A stretch of 64,000 nucleotides of DNA, taken from assembly GCA_020726505.1 (NCBI GenBank), contig JAHLEZ010000013.1, positions 2,232,001 through 2,296,000 of the forward strand, in the 5' to 3' direction. Source of the DNA: Leptodontidium sp. MPI-SDFR-AT-0119. Taxonomy: Eukaryota > Ascomycota > Leotiomycetes > Helotiales > Leptodontidiaceae. A model generated the notes under the pieces. It ran no database searches. It worked only from the letters and a program-made list of their open reading frames with translations, and had not been told where the DNA came from. This document shows positions 23,395 through 33,923 of this stretch, in pieces. Positions within the stretch are counted from its first letter, which is position 1. Every line of letters begins with the position of its first letter. A program made the translations under genes and the position numbers.

Positions 23395-24000
23395 ACCGAC
23401 TAATTACGTGACCCCTGTAACCCACGCGTTATACTCATCCACAAAAGCCATTAATCCCCTATTTGCATTCAATTTGTGTTAAACTAAGTTGGCGTTAAAG
23501 AAGCGGAATAGTATTAGTGAAAGTGGTAACCCTGCGGCAAGCCTGCTTCTGGCAGTCGCTGTTGTTAAGAGGTGTGGCCATTAACTAGTACAGCTGCCGT
23601 GTGTTTTAAGCAAAAGGCATTAATTTACCGCACTAGGGCCGGCGGGATACCTCTTGCTGCGAGTCTCTGCAATAGTCTGTCCTTGTATGCCTTGTTGTAC
23701 GCACCTTCCACGTCGAAGCTGACCAAACTAAGGACCTTTTTTGATCTCCAGGCGTTGTAGATGTGTTCTTGCAGCAGCAGGAGTGCTTGTTCAGCAGAGC
23801 GCTTCTTCCTGGCCCCGAAGTGATTCGTGGGGAGCAGGCCAAAGCTCTCTACTGCGTCGGCGTTGTTAGAAGAATATACGCTGACAGATCCGGGGACTTG
23901 GCTTTCGGTCGAGCCGTGGGTTAGGGATAGAATGACCGTATCTATGAGTTGAAATTTTCCATTCAAATAAAATGAAATCGAGAGATTATTGAAGTGCACA
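23395..24000 (-). pseudogene. LINE (Tad1-like) reverse transcriptase fragment
   Basis: The minus-strand frame carries LPTNHFGARKKRSAEQALLL, VLSLVSFDVEGAYN (RT motif with Asp), LQRLAARGIPPALVR, then after a TAA a decayed stretch matching HTAAVLVNGHTS, LPLSLILFRFFNANLV and FVDEYNAWVTG. The last corresponds to the F(A/V)DD catalytic box, with the second Asp changed. It is not the same family as the intact LINE at 38.6-44.5 kb. Endonuclease and RNase H parts are absent. Confidence 0.8.
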
Positions 24001-24087
24001 GGTTAATATGAACCTCTAGATGGCCGGAAGTGATGATCTGGGTGATCTGCTATTGAATCTTGCTCATGTGTTGGTCAGTGCAAGGGG

Positions 24088-24291
24088 CTTAATAAAACGG
24101 CTGCCGACAAATTTGTGGATTGGCTTATAAGTCCTGCGGGCCAGAAACTCATTGAGAAATTTCAGAATAATGGGGTTGTTTTATATACTGGTGCACTTGC
24201 TATCAGATCAAGCAAATTCCAAAGAAGCAGGAAATCACATCGTTACAAGGCAAAAAGAACTCATAGTAATTACACTGATATGGCATTTTAG
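24088..24291 (+). pseudogene. Short fragment resembling the C-terminus of a solute-binding protein
   Basis: The frame reads LNKTAADKFVDWLISPAGQK, then LIEKFQNNGVVLYTGA. The pattern (A)A..FV(D/E)WL.S..GQ..I..F is typical of the C-terminal lobe of type 2 periplasmic-binding-protein folds (molybdate/tungstate-binding type), which also occur as secreted proteins in fungi. Only about 35 residues match, and the rest of the frame to the TAG at 24289-24291 looks random. It is treated as a relic; assignment is from memory of the family. Confidence 0.35.
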
Positions 24292-24424
24292 GAATCTTCT
24301 AGATTAAAAATCACAAATCGCTATACAAAGTTCCCTCCAAGCCGTTTTACCTGCCATGCCTATAAACCTTTGACACCAATTTCCAAACAAGCCAACAAAG
24401 AAAATGAAACGCTCATATGCAAGT

Positions 24425-25000
24425 CTAATAGTACTTAATATAAGTACCAGAGTTGCCAGCCAACCACTCAATATCATCCACATCCCCAGTGCCGACCAAC
24501 TCACCAGCAAGAGTTTGTCCAGATGGGCAAGGGAAAGACTTCCCATAAGTTGGGAACCCCTCAACCCACTTCGCCTCACCAGGCAAATAAGCCTGCATAC
24601 GACCAGCATGCTGGTCTCTCAGATTGCCAGAGGGCCATGTAGTAGTGCTATGTGTAGCAGGAGCGAGGGAAGTGAAGACATCGAATTGCGCGCTGCCAGA
24701 CAGCTTGGAGGTAGCCTCAGAGGCAAGAACGAAGTGGAACTCGCAGGTTTTGCCGTATGTGGCGGCGGGGATATCGAAAGTTAGGAGGGTGGTGATATCG
24801 GACGAGTGGCCGTCTTTGAAGATCTTGCCGTTGGGGGTGTTGTAGTGGACGGCGCCGGTCCAGACTTCGTATAGGGATCTAGTTGTGGGCTTGATGATGT
24901 CGGAGCCAGTTGGGACATATTGTGGCTCTGGTGCTGGTGATGGAAGGGCGGATGTGAGGCCAATGATGGCGAGGGCGGTTGCGGCAGTGAGAAACTGCAT
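24425..25000 (-). CDS. Secreted But2-domain protein
   Basis: This is a 191-residue intronless protein. The ATG at 25000 is chosen because it opens directly into a signal peptide (MQFLTAATALAIIGLTSALP) with a likely cleavage near residue 19-21; the frame continues upstream, but that part is Ser/Thr-rich and looks untranslated. The mature part has the features of the fungal ubiquitin 3-binding protein But2 C-terminal domain: SDITTLLTFDIPAATYGKTC, EFHFVLASEA, SGSAQFDVFTSLAP and CPSGQTLAGELVGTGDVDDI, ending in YIKYY. Two Cys in the mature part could form a disulfide. Proteins of this kind are small, secreted and of unclear role. The codon pattern is GC-rich at third positions and unlike the mutated transposons around it, so the gene seems intact and maintained. 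Confidence 0.85.
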   Translation of the reverse strand: MQFLTAATALAIIGLTSALPSPAPEPQYVPTGSDIIKPTTRSLYEVWTGAVHYNTPNGKIFKDGHSSDITTLLTFDIPAATYGKTCEFHFVLASEATSKLSGSAQFDVFTSLAPATHSTTTWPSGNLRDQHAGRMQAYLPGEAKWVEGFPTYGKSFPCPSGQTLAGELVGTGDVDDIEWLAGNSGTYIKYY

Positions 25001-26538
25001 GGCTGCTGTTGTAGAAGTTTGGTGGTAGGTGTTGCTTGGATTTATTGGAGTAGATGCTTGGTGTTCAGGAATGAGAAGCTGTGTAGATGTTGTTGATGCT
25101 GATGAGATAGAGGTCCTACCTGCTGAGAACCCACCTGCCTTTATACACGATACCACGAATTCAAAGAGGCTCCAATGCAGGTGCTATTTCTGTGCCTTTG
25201 GGAAGCAGCCTTCACACTGCACGCCCGAATAACCTCAAAGCGAGAGCCGGAGAGATGTTTCATGGTAAGGCTGATAGATGATGAGTGCAAACTCGGAATT
25301 CCAGCTTTTCGGCGCAGCTCCGGTCAGCCCTATGGCTCCTCAGGTGAGCCAATCCTACGAGTCGTCCAACAGGCATGACAGTTCTGCTTGTCAGGGAGAG
25401 GTCAATCATGTGCGGGGTAGTGGACTCCGCCTAGCGGCACTGCCATGGGGCTGGCTGCTGAAGTGTATTTTTAGCGATTTGTTGCGGCCCTGGCTTCAGT
25501 TGTGGTGGCTCGGTCGGCTCTGGCAGCCTGACCAAATGCATGTTTTCGGGTCATATTATACGAGCTAAGCGCGACCATAAAACCGAGTGACTTCGTAATA
25601 CAGTACTAATTAGAGCCGGCGAAAGGAATATCTATCTCTTGAGAGGATACTGGAGTTCCCGCAATTGGAACGAGATGACCCTAAGTCATGTGACTGCCCA
25701 TCCCCCATCCCCCAACTGCTCAGTGTCTCGGCGTTATCGCAATCGATATCAGTTAGAATCTCTATACTTCGTAAAACGGCAGCACTAAATTGTTAACACT
25801 TCCTAGGCTTTCTTTGAGGGTTTGACCGCTGTTGAGTTTATTCATTAATAACCATCCCCGTGCGTTGCTGTCACCTAGCCAGCTCTGTTGTTTCGATTCT
25901 ATCTTTGACTGCGCTTAGTGTTCCCAATAGCACGCCTAGATCGGCATCGTAAGATCCCGTCTTGTGTACCTTGTTAGGAATGCAGGTATATTAACTAATG
26001 AGCATATAACCAAGTGATTGATTGAAAACAACGCTGATACCCTCAAAACCTAGGAAAGAATACCCCAGCATACAGGCCACTCTTGCAGCTATTAGAGCTG
26101 ACAGATCCCCCTCTTCAGCCCTGTTGAAGCTTAGCTAAAAGCCACTGGAGTGGCTGAAACTAAAAATAAATCGCTTAAAAATACAGCTCAGTCTGCATCC
26201 GTCTCTCAGATTAATGTCAGACCACCTTAGACCATGGGTGTCAATTCACCTGCAGTTAATCCTCCAAAATATTCAAGCACTACCGTCATCAGTACTGACT
26301 GTCATTGCGTCCTGTTACTGGTTGACGGATGATTTGGTTCGACTTGATGGATATTCAACAACATTTTGATGAGAGTTATGAGCAAAAAGTTCTATACGAT
26401 AAAACTACCTGAAAAATAGCTCTATTATCGTAACCATTATAGCAATCAAACAGAAGCCTAACACTTGCGATGTAAGTGCCTGTAAATTCTCTGTTGTACT
26501 CACTACTTGCCGACTCTGCCTCGCAAAGAGGGACGGGC
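25001..26538. other. Intergenic region upstream of the But2 gene
   Basis: It contains the presumed promoter of the reverse-strand But2 gene (about 25001-25300). The rest has no recognisable coding region or repeat structure. Confidence 0.4.
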
Positions 26539-26870
26539 ATGGCCGAACCTATTAAAACAGCAACGGGGTAGTCGATAACGTAAGGAATGGGTTTATAGAA
26601 GCAGTAGCGGGCGCAAAGGATGGGGCGTCCGAGCTAGGAACCTGGGCCACCTGTAGGTTCGTCAAGTTTGGAAGCGCGAACGAGATTCTGGAGACTGCGA
26701 GAAACATTTTCTATAGGGTGAGTGACGCTGTGGTGGAGAATTTGGGTTTTCAAGTCACCAAATGCACCTTAAAGGTAATGGCTCCGAGCCTAGAGGAAGC
26801 AGTAGTTATATGGGAAGGAATATTCACCAATAATATCAATGCGGGCACTCTTGCGTTTAGCCGTCTATGA
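26539..26870 (+). pseudogene. Small unassigned gene with a one-base slip
   Basis: An ATG at 26539 opens MAEPIKTATG and meets a TAG at once, but the adjacent frame continues VVDNVRNGFIEAVAGAKDGA and stays open for 105 codons (26556-26870). That frame includes SANEILETARNIFYRVSDAV and MAPSLEEAVVIWEGIF. The junction lies in a run of G near 26565, so a single-base change in a homopolymer is the simplest explanation. The encoded product of about 110 residues is acidic, helical and soluble-looking, with no known motif. It could also be an exon of a larger gene. Confidence 0.4.
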
Positions 26871-27479
26871 AGGCTATTATTGATCCCTTTCAAGGCTGTG
26901 TCCGATATGTGATCCTGCCCATTTGATCAGCCTCCACCCGCAATATAAGGCCTTCAACATGTGATATCCGTAATTTTAACGAGATCGTCGATGTCCTCTC
27001 GGTATGCTGGTCGCTAGTAATTATGAAAGTTGTGACAACACAGTCCGGAGGCGTTGGCTTCTTAAAAGATTCGCTCTTTGAAAGTCTTCCATACGAAGTT
27101 ACCAATCATCTCAACAAATTGGTAGGAAGAGTTGCCTCATTTTGACCGTAAGAGCAAGTCCCTATATAATTTCTCAAGCAGTACTCTCAGCATCCATAGG
27201 CAGCCATACTTAATAAAGTCATCCAGCCCGTGACTACACGTGCCTAATATGCCAAGGAGGTCGAAACAGTACACCGTATTCTAACATGTCTTAGTCTCTT
27301 GATTAGTCATACATGCATGACCTGAAGTCAGCCTAACTTTGAGAGAATCTCCAAAAGCAACGTCTTGCCAAAGTCCAGCATACTTCATCCGTTCGTCACC
27401 GATCAAGAGTCTTCAAAATAAACCACATCCTTATACGAGTCTGATACGTCTAGCCTTGGGCCCCCCTCTCAATCAGTCG
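26871..27479. other. Intergenic, upstream of the NLR pseudogene
   Basis: No gene is recognised. The stretch probably includes the former promoter of the NLR gene. Confidence 0.4.
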
Positions 27480-30173
27480 ATGAATATGGAAGCCCTCGGA
27501 GCCGCGGCTGCAGCCTTCCAACTTGTCCAAAAAGGCGCTCAAATCGTCGAAATTCTCTCCAAGATTCACGATGCGCCCACGTGGGGTCAAGGACAGGCAA
27601 ACGTAAGTTCAAGGCCTGATCAATATGGCCAAGCTGATTAGTAATAACCAGTCGCTGAGGACGGCTCTCCTACAGTCCTTGCTGAACGGCTGTCTCAAGG
27701 ATGCAACTAGGTTGAACAACCTGCTTATTGGGCTTAGTGCCAAGGAAGAGGATGGAAAGATTATACGATACTGGAAATCAATAGTGACGTATCGAAAGAG
27801 AACAAGATCTTGGGCATTTTCACCCGATTGGAGGAGGATAAAAGTGCACTTGCTCTCTGCATTGCCAACATCAATTCGTAAACCAGCGATTGAGCCTATG
27901 ATATGTCTAAATACTAACATTTATTCCTTAGTGAAATTTTGAATGGCATCGACACAGGAATAGTCGCTCTTGGTGATAGCCTTGCAGCCGTCGTTGATGA
28001 GCTACCCGCTGTTAGGCAAACTGCTCAAGATGTGACGACTTTGATCACCGAGATCTTACAACTGAGAGACCTTACGACTGGCCTTCGATTAGAACTTTCC
28101 AGCATATCAGAGAAAGTATCTACATTGCGAGATTCTGCATCCACATCATCTGGACTCGACAAATCTGAGGCCTCGGGGCTACTCCAGACGAGTGCGGTAC
28201 ATACCTCACTACCTGCGCTTCTTCATGCTTTGGAACATTTGAGCGTAAGTAATCCGTAGATCTGATCTTCTTAATGTGTTCTTTCTGATCCTTCCACAGA
28301 TGCAGGATGACAAGGATGAGTCAATCAAGAATTCAAGCATTGCAAATAGCGAAGTGGTGATGAAACATGGTCAATGTGTGATAACCGTAGATGACCTTTA
28401 TACAAAAGGTAGCAGCGCAATTTTCCTTCTAATCTTACATGCTACCCTCTAATTTATTGGCAGATGAAGCAAGACTGTGTCTAGCATCCCTCTCACCAAC
28501 TGACCAGAAGATCCTTCGGAACCGTCTCAGTACGAAATACGACTTGGCATGCCAATGGTTCCTCGCTCTTCCTGAATTCTACACGTGGGAGAATGGAGAT
28601 TACTCGGACTTGCTCTACATTACAGCAAACGCCGGTTGTGGCAAGACGACCATCGCTGCTCATGTCCTGGATGCCCTTGAGAAATCGGCGACTGCTGTGG
28701 ACAAGGAAACATATCGATTGCTCTATTTCTTCTTTCAAAAATCAAATGTAGAAGGAGAAGGAACCGCAGCTACTGCACTGAGGACTATCATCAACCAATT
28801 GGTTTATCAGATGCCATCGCTATACTACTCCATCAGGCGCCAGTATGATATCCTTGCGACAAGAGGGACTGTTGTCTGGTCATGGGATTCACTCTCAATT
28901 GTGTTTGTTGACATGATGAGCCAAATTAAAGATCGGTCAGCCTCAAAAACGTACCTAGTGCTCGATGGTCTTGATGAGTGTTCAAGCGATACACGGAGAG
29001 ACCTTGTTGTCTTTCTCCGTTCAATTCTCGAGGAGAATACGACTCAGGCTTCTAGTCGTCAAGTATCTGCCTTCAAAGTCTTCATTACAGGTCGACCCGA
29101 TAATGATATCTTTGACATTATACCTCCGTCGAAGCATACTCAAATCACAAATTCTCAAACAACAAGAGATATCAGTACTTTGATCGAAACTAGAGTGGCG
29201 GAGCTAGGATTGCGTAGACGCCTCGGCCCAGACGTTCAAATTGCCATCAAACATTTCCTTGAGACGAACGCCTGGGGAATGTTTCTATGGGTAGTCCTGG
29301 TTCTTCAGGGGCTTGAACGTCGCGACGAGCGTCTAACAGATGCTGCGATTGCCGCTCGCCTCTCAGCGATACCCCGCACTTTAACGGCTACATATGAAGG
29401 AATAATAAGCAGCACACCGCTAGCAAGGCGCGATGATTTATGGCGAATACTTCGAATTATGCTCGTCAGCCGTCGGACGATGACCATCACTGAGCTCGAA
29501 GCCGCACTTTGCACCGAGCTAGGAATCTCAAATTGGCATGACTTCGCAGGAGACGTAAATGCTCTTTGCAGCTCGTTAATCACATTTGAAGGCGATAAGG
29601 TTTTATTTGTTCATCAGAGTGTCCGCGACTTTTCTCCAAGCTTTCGTTTCACGTGGATTGATCGACCAGCTTGGTGGCATCAATTGCAATCTCCATCACG
29701 CTGAGGCTCAGATGGCATACAATTGTCTAGAGTATCTGGTCAAATCTAGACTTCTGTCTGAGGTTAACGCAATACTTTCCACCAAGTTCAACCACTTAGA
29801 ACACAACACCGAATGATCGTCGCCACGGAAAAGTGGCCGTTCCTGAACTATGCCACAGAGTACTGGGGCTCGCACTTGGGCTGCTTAGAGGACCCAGATG
29901 TCTACATTACTGACCAGGTATTGGGATTGCTACGGAGCCAGCTAAATCGAGACATGCTGATCAGACTCTACTATTGGATAAAGCACCGTTCTACAGCAGC
30001 ACCAAACGATACATCAAAGCTCCATATTTGTGCGTTCTTCAACTTAAAGTGGTTCACGGCAGAATACATTCGAAGACAAGAGGACATCAACAGTGTTGCA
30101 GACTGTGGAGACACCCCTCTCGTGTGGGGATCAGAGATGGGTGCCACACAAAGTGTGCAGCTTCTTCTTGAAG

Positions 30174-30195
30174 CCGGTGCAAATCCGGTGCAAAT
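30174..30195 (+). repeat. 11-bp tandem duplication inside the NLR ankyrin coding region
   Basis: CCGGTGCAAAT occurs at 30174-30184 and again at 30185-30195. The coding frame shifts exactly here: before it the frame reads LLLEAGANP, and after it the ankyrin repeat continues in another frame. Confidence 0.9.
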
Positions 30196-30322
30196 CCTAA
30201 TCTTATTGAATATGACGGCTGGTCTCCGCTACATTGGGCTGCCACCAATGGGCATGTAGAGATCTGCAAATTATTGCTAAAACACGGAGCCCGCATCGAT
30301 GCTCGTGACGGATCAAAAGCAA

Positions 30323-30485
30323 TGTCACATTTTGACTATTTGCATGCCTCACTCTTCTAAAGGTAGAGTGAGAGTAAGGTTTATATACATGAGGGAGAGC
30401 TTCGAGAGCTTTCCATGTGTTTACAAATCAAGGCTTCTAGAGCGTTCGGTATCCACGTGATTCTTAGATCACATGATTTCCAACA
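30323..30485 (+). mobile_element. Solo LTR (163 bp, internally deleted) in the NLR gene
   Basis: It begins TGTCACATTTTGACTATTTG and ends TCACATGATTTCCAACA. AGCAA flanks both sides (30318-30322 and 30486-30490), and the ankyrin frame reads across when the insertion and one duplication are ignored. A 319-bp relative lies in reverse at 47853-48171; the present copy lacks about 156 bp from the middle. Confidence 0.9.
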
Positions 30486-30711
30486 AGCAACTCCAAGTGA
30501 TTGGGCTGCTGCCAGAGGTCAGAGTGCTGCCTTCGCTGCCATAGAGGCTTTCAGATCTGTCCCGTCCCCAACAGGCTCCAATGACCCTCCATTTCCCAAC
30601 GAAGGTCCTATCAAGCCGCTATGGCTGGCCGGCGGGCGCATGGCAAACTCCGGGCCTCCAAATCCTAGAGAGTGGAAGTGAACGGAGTACGATTACCTAT
30701 TGGTGACCTTA

Positions 30712-30961
30712 GATTACGCTCGAAAATGAAGATAGCGGTAGAGGGCCAGGCTTTAAAGACACATACGCGGGATTTGTAGGTGCTGGGTTAGGAGGACTCT
30801 ATACACGGATTGTTGCGGACGACTTTCTCCCTTGGTATCCTGGACGCGCTCCTTTCCAACCCGGTCCTAGTGAATATAGTGACAAAATCATGGACGGGGT
30901 CGCGTATGGTATCTTTGTAGCGTACTATACTTATATTACGGTATTCAGGTTGACTTTATAA
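30712..30961 (+). pseudogene. Orphan open stretch, function unknown
   Basis: A frame of about 80 codons with no useful ATG, open after a TAG near 30711 to the TAA at 30959-30961, encodes DTYAGFVGAGLGGLYTRIVA, PWYPGRAPFQPGPSEYSDKI and GVAYGIFVAYYTYITVF. It is rich in Gly and aromatic residues and has possible membrane-spanning character at its end. It could be the last exon of a gene related to the NLR locus or of an unrelated gene whose front is lost. No family was recognised. Confidence 0.3.
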
Positions 30962-31295
30962 CTATGTATCGAATCTAAAATGCCCAAAGAACAGCATGAG
31001 TGAGGCCTGAGTACCTTCATAGACCTTTTCACTACACCTCACCTCCTTAATCGTATAAGGTGGATAGAACCCAGTTCCTTTGATCCAATAACCCAATTTT
31101 GTTGGATCAAAGGTACTGTTGTCTCACTTTTATCGTTTAAGGCACTTTTATAATTAAATCGCGATTTATTTTATAGATAGAGTAAGTAAATATTTACCTA
31201 TGTTCCTGGCTTAAGGGAACACTCAAACCAGCAGGCTATTCCGTTATCGGAAGCCCTCTCCATTTTCAACTCCAAGCGAAACCAAAGAATAATTA

Positions 31296-32243
31296 ACGTC
31301 CCACCCCACCATTTGGCCACCCCTTTTACACCAAAACTCACCACTTTAAATAACTAATAACTTTATTAAACTCTAATAGAATAACTTAAAACTAAAGAAT
31401 CGGATTATTTTTAAGATAGTCCTTAATTTTATGAAAGTTTCATGTATTTAGTATTACGTAATCTTATGAAATAAGTACTTAAAGTTGAATATTTTTTTCG
31501 CTAATAAATTTGGTGTAAAAATGATTTTTGAATTTTCTTTAATAACTTTTTTAATTATTAACGAGTACTTTTAAAACTTTTAATAAACTTATATGTTATA
31601 AAGAAGCTTTAAATTCCTAAGTTTAAAGTCAATTGAATTAGTTGTTATTTTTTTTATTAAGTGATATATAAAACCCTATACAAAAAATTTGTATGAGAAA
31701 ATTTAAATCTTTAATGAAAACGTTATTACTAATACAAATACTTTAAAACTCAAAATAATTCAAGATTAGTATTTGAACTTACGTTATTAAAAGTTTTAGA
31801 ATATTTGAAATATTACTTATAAAGTTATTAATAAGTGAATTTCGGTGTTTTTACTATGTAAAAACTAGAATTTAATATTACGTAAATAAATATTAATAGA
31901 TCCCAAAATCCTTTCGTTAAATTAATTGATATTTTATAACAAATATAAATATAAAAAATTTATGTTTTATTATTAATTAATTCCTTAAATATTTGCACTC
32001 AAAAATCTCGTTTTTTGGTATAAAAGGCGGGCCAAATGGGGGGTGTCACGACACAAGAGCCTTGGACGCAGAAGGTTGACTTCACTTAGAATACAAAACT
32101 ACAGAGCTACTCTACAGGAGGGAGCCATATATATAGGGAGTCAGAGGGGAGTCGGACCTGCTGCGGACCCCTGACCTAGCTGAACCCTAGCCGAAGCATA
32201 CCTGTCGTAACAGGGGGGTGGGCCAAATGGTGGGGTGGGACGT
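31296..32243 (+). mobile_element. Non-autonomous terminal-inverted-repeat element
   Basis: Both ends share at least 23 bases in inverted orientation, starting ACGTCCCACCCCACCATTTG, and the similarity continues with small indels through CACCCC and TTTTACACCAAAA. TA stands on each side (31294-31295 and 32244-32245), which fits Tc1/mariner-pogo insertion. The wider TTAA...TTAA context would also fit piggyBac if the element starts at CGTCCC. The interior is very AT-rich with no ORF. A solo LTR is nested near the right end. Confidence 0.75.
32044..32212 (+). mobile_element. Solo LTR (169 bp) nested in the TIR element
   Basis: It begins TGTCACGACACAAGAGCC and ends CCTGTCGTAACA. GGGGG lies on both sides (32039-32043 and 32213-32217). 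A TATATATA stretch near 32128 could be its promoter. The duplication lies in a G run, so its exact borders are uncertain. Confidence 0.7.
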
Positions 32244-32718
32244 TAAACAACAAAAACGCCCGCTATACTTTAACCCTTAGCGATTTTCAACACAAAGACT
32301 ACGAAGATAAAGATCTAGCTCCGCTACCCCCGAAATTCAAGAATCGTTATATCGATTAACCAGCCGAGAATCCAGATACATTTATAATACCTACCTTATT
32401 ACCTAAGAAGGGAGGAAATAGGGGTTAACTTCGTCAGCGACATAGGCATAAAAAAATTGAGGAGTGCAGAGTTATAACACAATTATCCAATGATTTTCGA
32501 TTCCGGTTTCGATTTTAAACTCTTGGTGTAAGTCCTGCGAGATATGGAATAAATACGTATGAGCGATTGTCTTGCCTAGGTTATCTACTAATACAAATTT
32601 AGAGGTTGTAGGAAGCCTAGATTAGGTCAGGGGGGGGACATCCGTTTATTCCAGCGACTAGAAGTACAGCTAGCTACTAGCCAGACATATACACATTCTA
32701 CACCATTTAATCCCCTAA
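32244..32718. other. No assigned gene
   Basis: The forward frame is partly coding-like (LSDFQHKDYEDKDLAPLPPK) in 32250-32440 but has stops and no recognised family. It is probably a transposon relic. Confidence 0.3.
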
Positions 32719-33020
32719 TGTTACGACCTACGATGCGCTTCGTATTCTAACCGACACGGGCTCGTAGCATCGCTGGCTATGCGACGGCGCTAGGCCCAAT
32801 AGGGAAGACTAGGTGGCGAGCCTGCGACATATTGACGTGAATGGCACTCGACTACGCTAGGCCGAATTAGGAGGGTCCTTCGTGTATTTATACTCGAGCT
32901 CTCCCTTACGGAGAGCTCTCCTTTTCTCCTTGTCTTTTCTTCTCGATTCTGAGCGTAGCTTTAGGCCCAAATACAAAGCTAGAGTCAACTCGCCGTATTA
33001 ACCTCTTGCCAGCCGTAACA
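32719..33020 (+). mobile_element. Solo LTR (302 bp) of the gypsy 2 family, little mutated
   Basis: It begins TGTTACGACCTACGATGCGC and ends TTGCCAGCCGTAACA. It aligns without gaps over its first 24 and last tens of bases with the 3' LTR of gypsy 2 (50955-51256, also 302 bp). Flanking pentamers (CCTAA left, TTCTC right) do not match, so this may be the remnant of a rearranged copy rather than a clean solo LTR. Confidence 0.8.
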
Positions 33021-33923
33021 TTCTCTATGACTATGAATTACTAGGATTTAAATTTGTTGAGATCTATTAAAAGCTATTATTATTAAACCGATTTTCCCTT
33101 ATATATCACAAGTGAAGTCGTTTTTATACTTATTATAAAGATACATTTAATAAATAAGGTCTAATTCCGAGAACTTAGTTGTTTCTGTTAAATAAAACGC
33201 TGTTTTATATGCCTAATGACTAAACTATTAACTTCAAAACCTTTTATAATTCCTACTTCATTTATATTCTATTGATTTTCAAGTAAAATAGCCTTAATAG
33301 CTAAAACCTTTAATTTGTGGAACTAAGGCTTAATAACATTAGTAGTTATATTATTAACACGTATAAAATCAATAGAATACTACTTCTTAGTATTAAGAAC
33401 AGGATTTCGCTTAAAATACCGCTATCCTTATCGTTTTCCGAGCAGTGCAAGGTCTCTTTAAAGTACGCAAAGTCGGTTCCTAAAAAGCCGTACTTGCGCA
33501 TAAGTAATACTAAACCCTAATGTTTCCTAAGTTAAAATCTAATGTATAAGACGCTCTTTTAATACTATAAGTAACCTCTACAAATGATTAGTAACCTATT
33601 AATAAGCGTTTGTATTATAATATCGGTTATAAAAAGTAAAGGATAATATACCCCACTCTTTTGTAGCACATCGTAAGGACTTGCTATTTTCGACCGCATT
33701 AAGAGCTAAAATTATGTCGTCTTTAGTATATTTTAGTATAACAATCGTCTCAATTAATATTCTAAAAATCAAGAAAATTAATAAGAGAATAAGATAATTA
33801 TTAATTATTAAAAGTAAGTAAGTAAAAAAGCGGTGTGCTAAGCGAGGTAATCAGAATGGGGGGTGATCGGAATGGGGGGGTGGGTACTTATTCAGTCAAA
33901 AACGAACTGAACTAATCTAGCTT
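33021..33923. other. AT-rich decayed DNA with a pogo-like terminal motif
   Basis: Most of the stretch is AT-rich without coding signal. At 33850-33887 the motif AATCAGAATGGGGGGTGATC is followed by another GGAATGGGGGG copy, which resembles terminal repeats of fungal pogo-type MITEs. No partner end was found. Confidence 0.35.

Larger units (their letters stand above)
27480..30681 (+). pseudogene. NACHT-ankyrin NLR (STAND) gene, broken
   Basis: The order is: a helical N-terminal domain (MNMEALGAAAAAFQLVQKGA, later SNNQSLRTALLQSLLNGCLK); a coiled region; a NACHT domain with Walker A GCGKTT (about 28635-28650) and Walker B YLVLDGLDEC (about 28953-28982); a winged-helix region ending FVHQSVRDF; then ankyrin repeats (GDTPLVWGSEMGATQSVQLL, SPLHWAATNGHVEICKLLLK, PSDWAAARGQ). 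Such proteins sense non-self and trigger cell death in fungi. Introns at 27878-27931, 28245-28299 and 28409-28463 keep the frame. Lesions are frame changes near 27600, 27785, 29634 (an extra T) and 29812, an 11-bp tandem duplication at 30174-30195, and a solo LTR at 30323-30485. Decay is by indels rather than RIP-type stops. Confidence 0.85.

Noticed and set aside
27603..27641. A 39-nt intron (GTAAGT...TAG) in the NLR N-terminus
   Set aside because: Splicing here leaves the next exon out of frame with an immediate TAA, while a homologous-looking reading (VQGLINMAKLISNN) runs through the supposed intron; a frame lesion is more likely.
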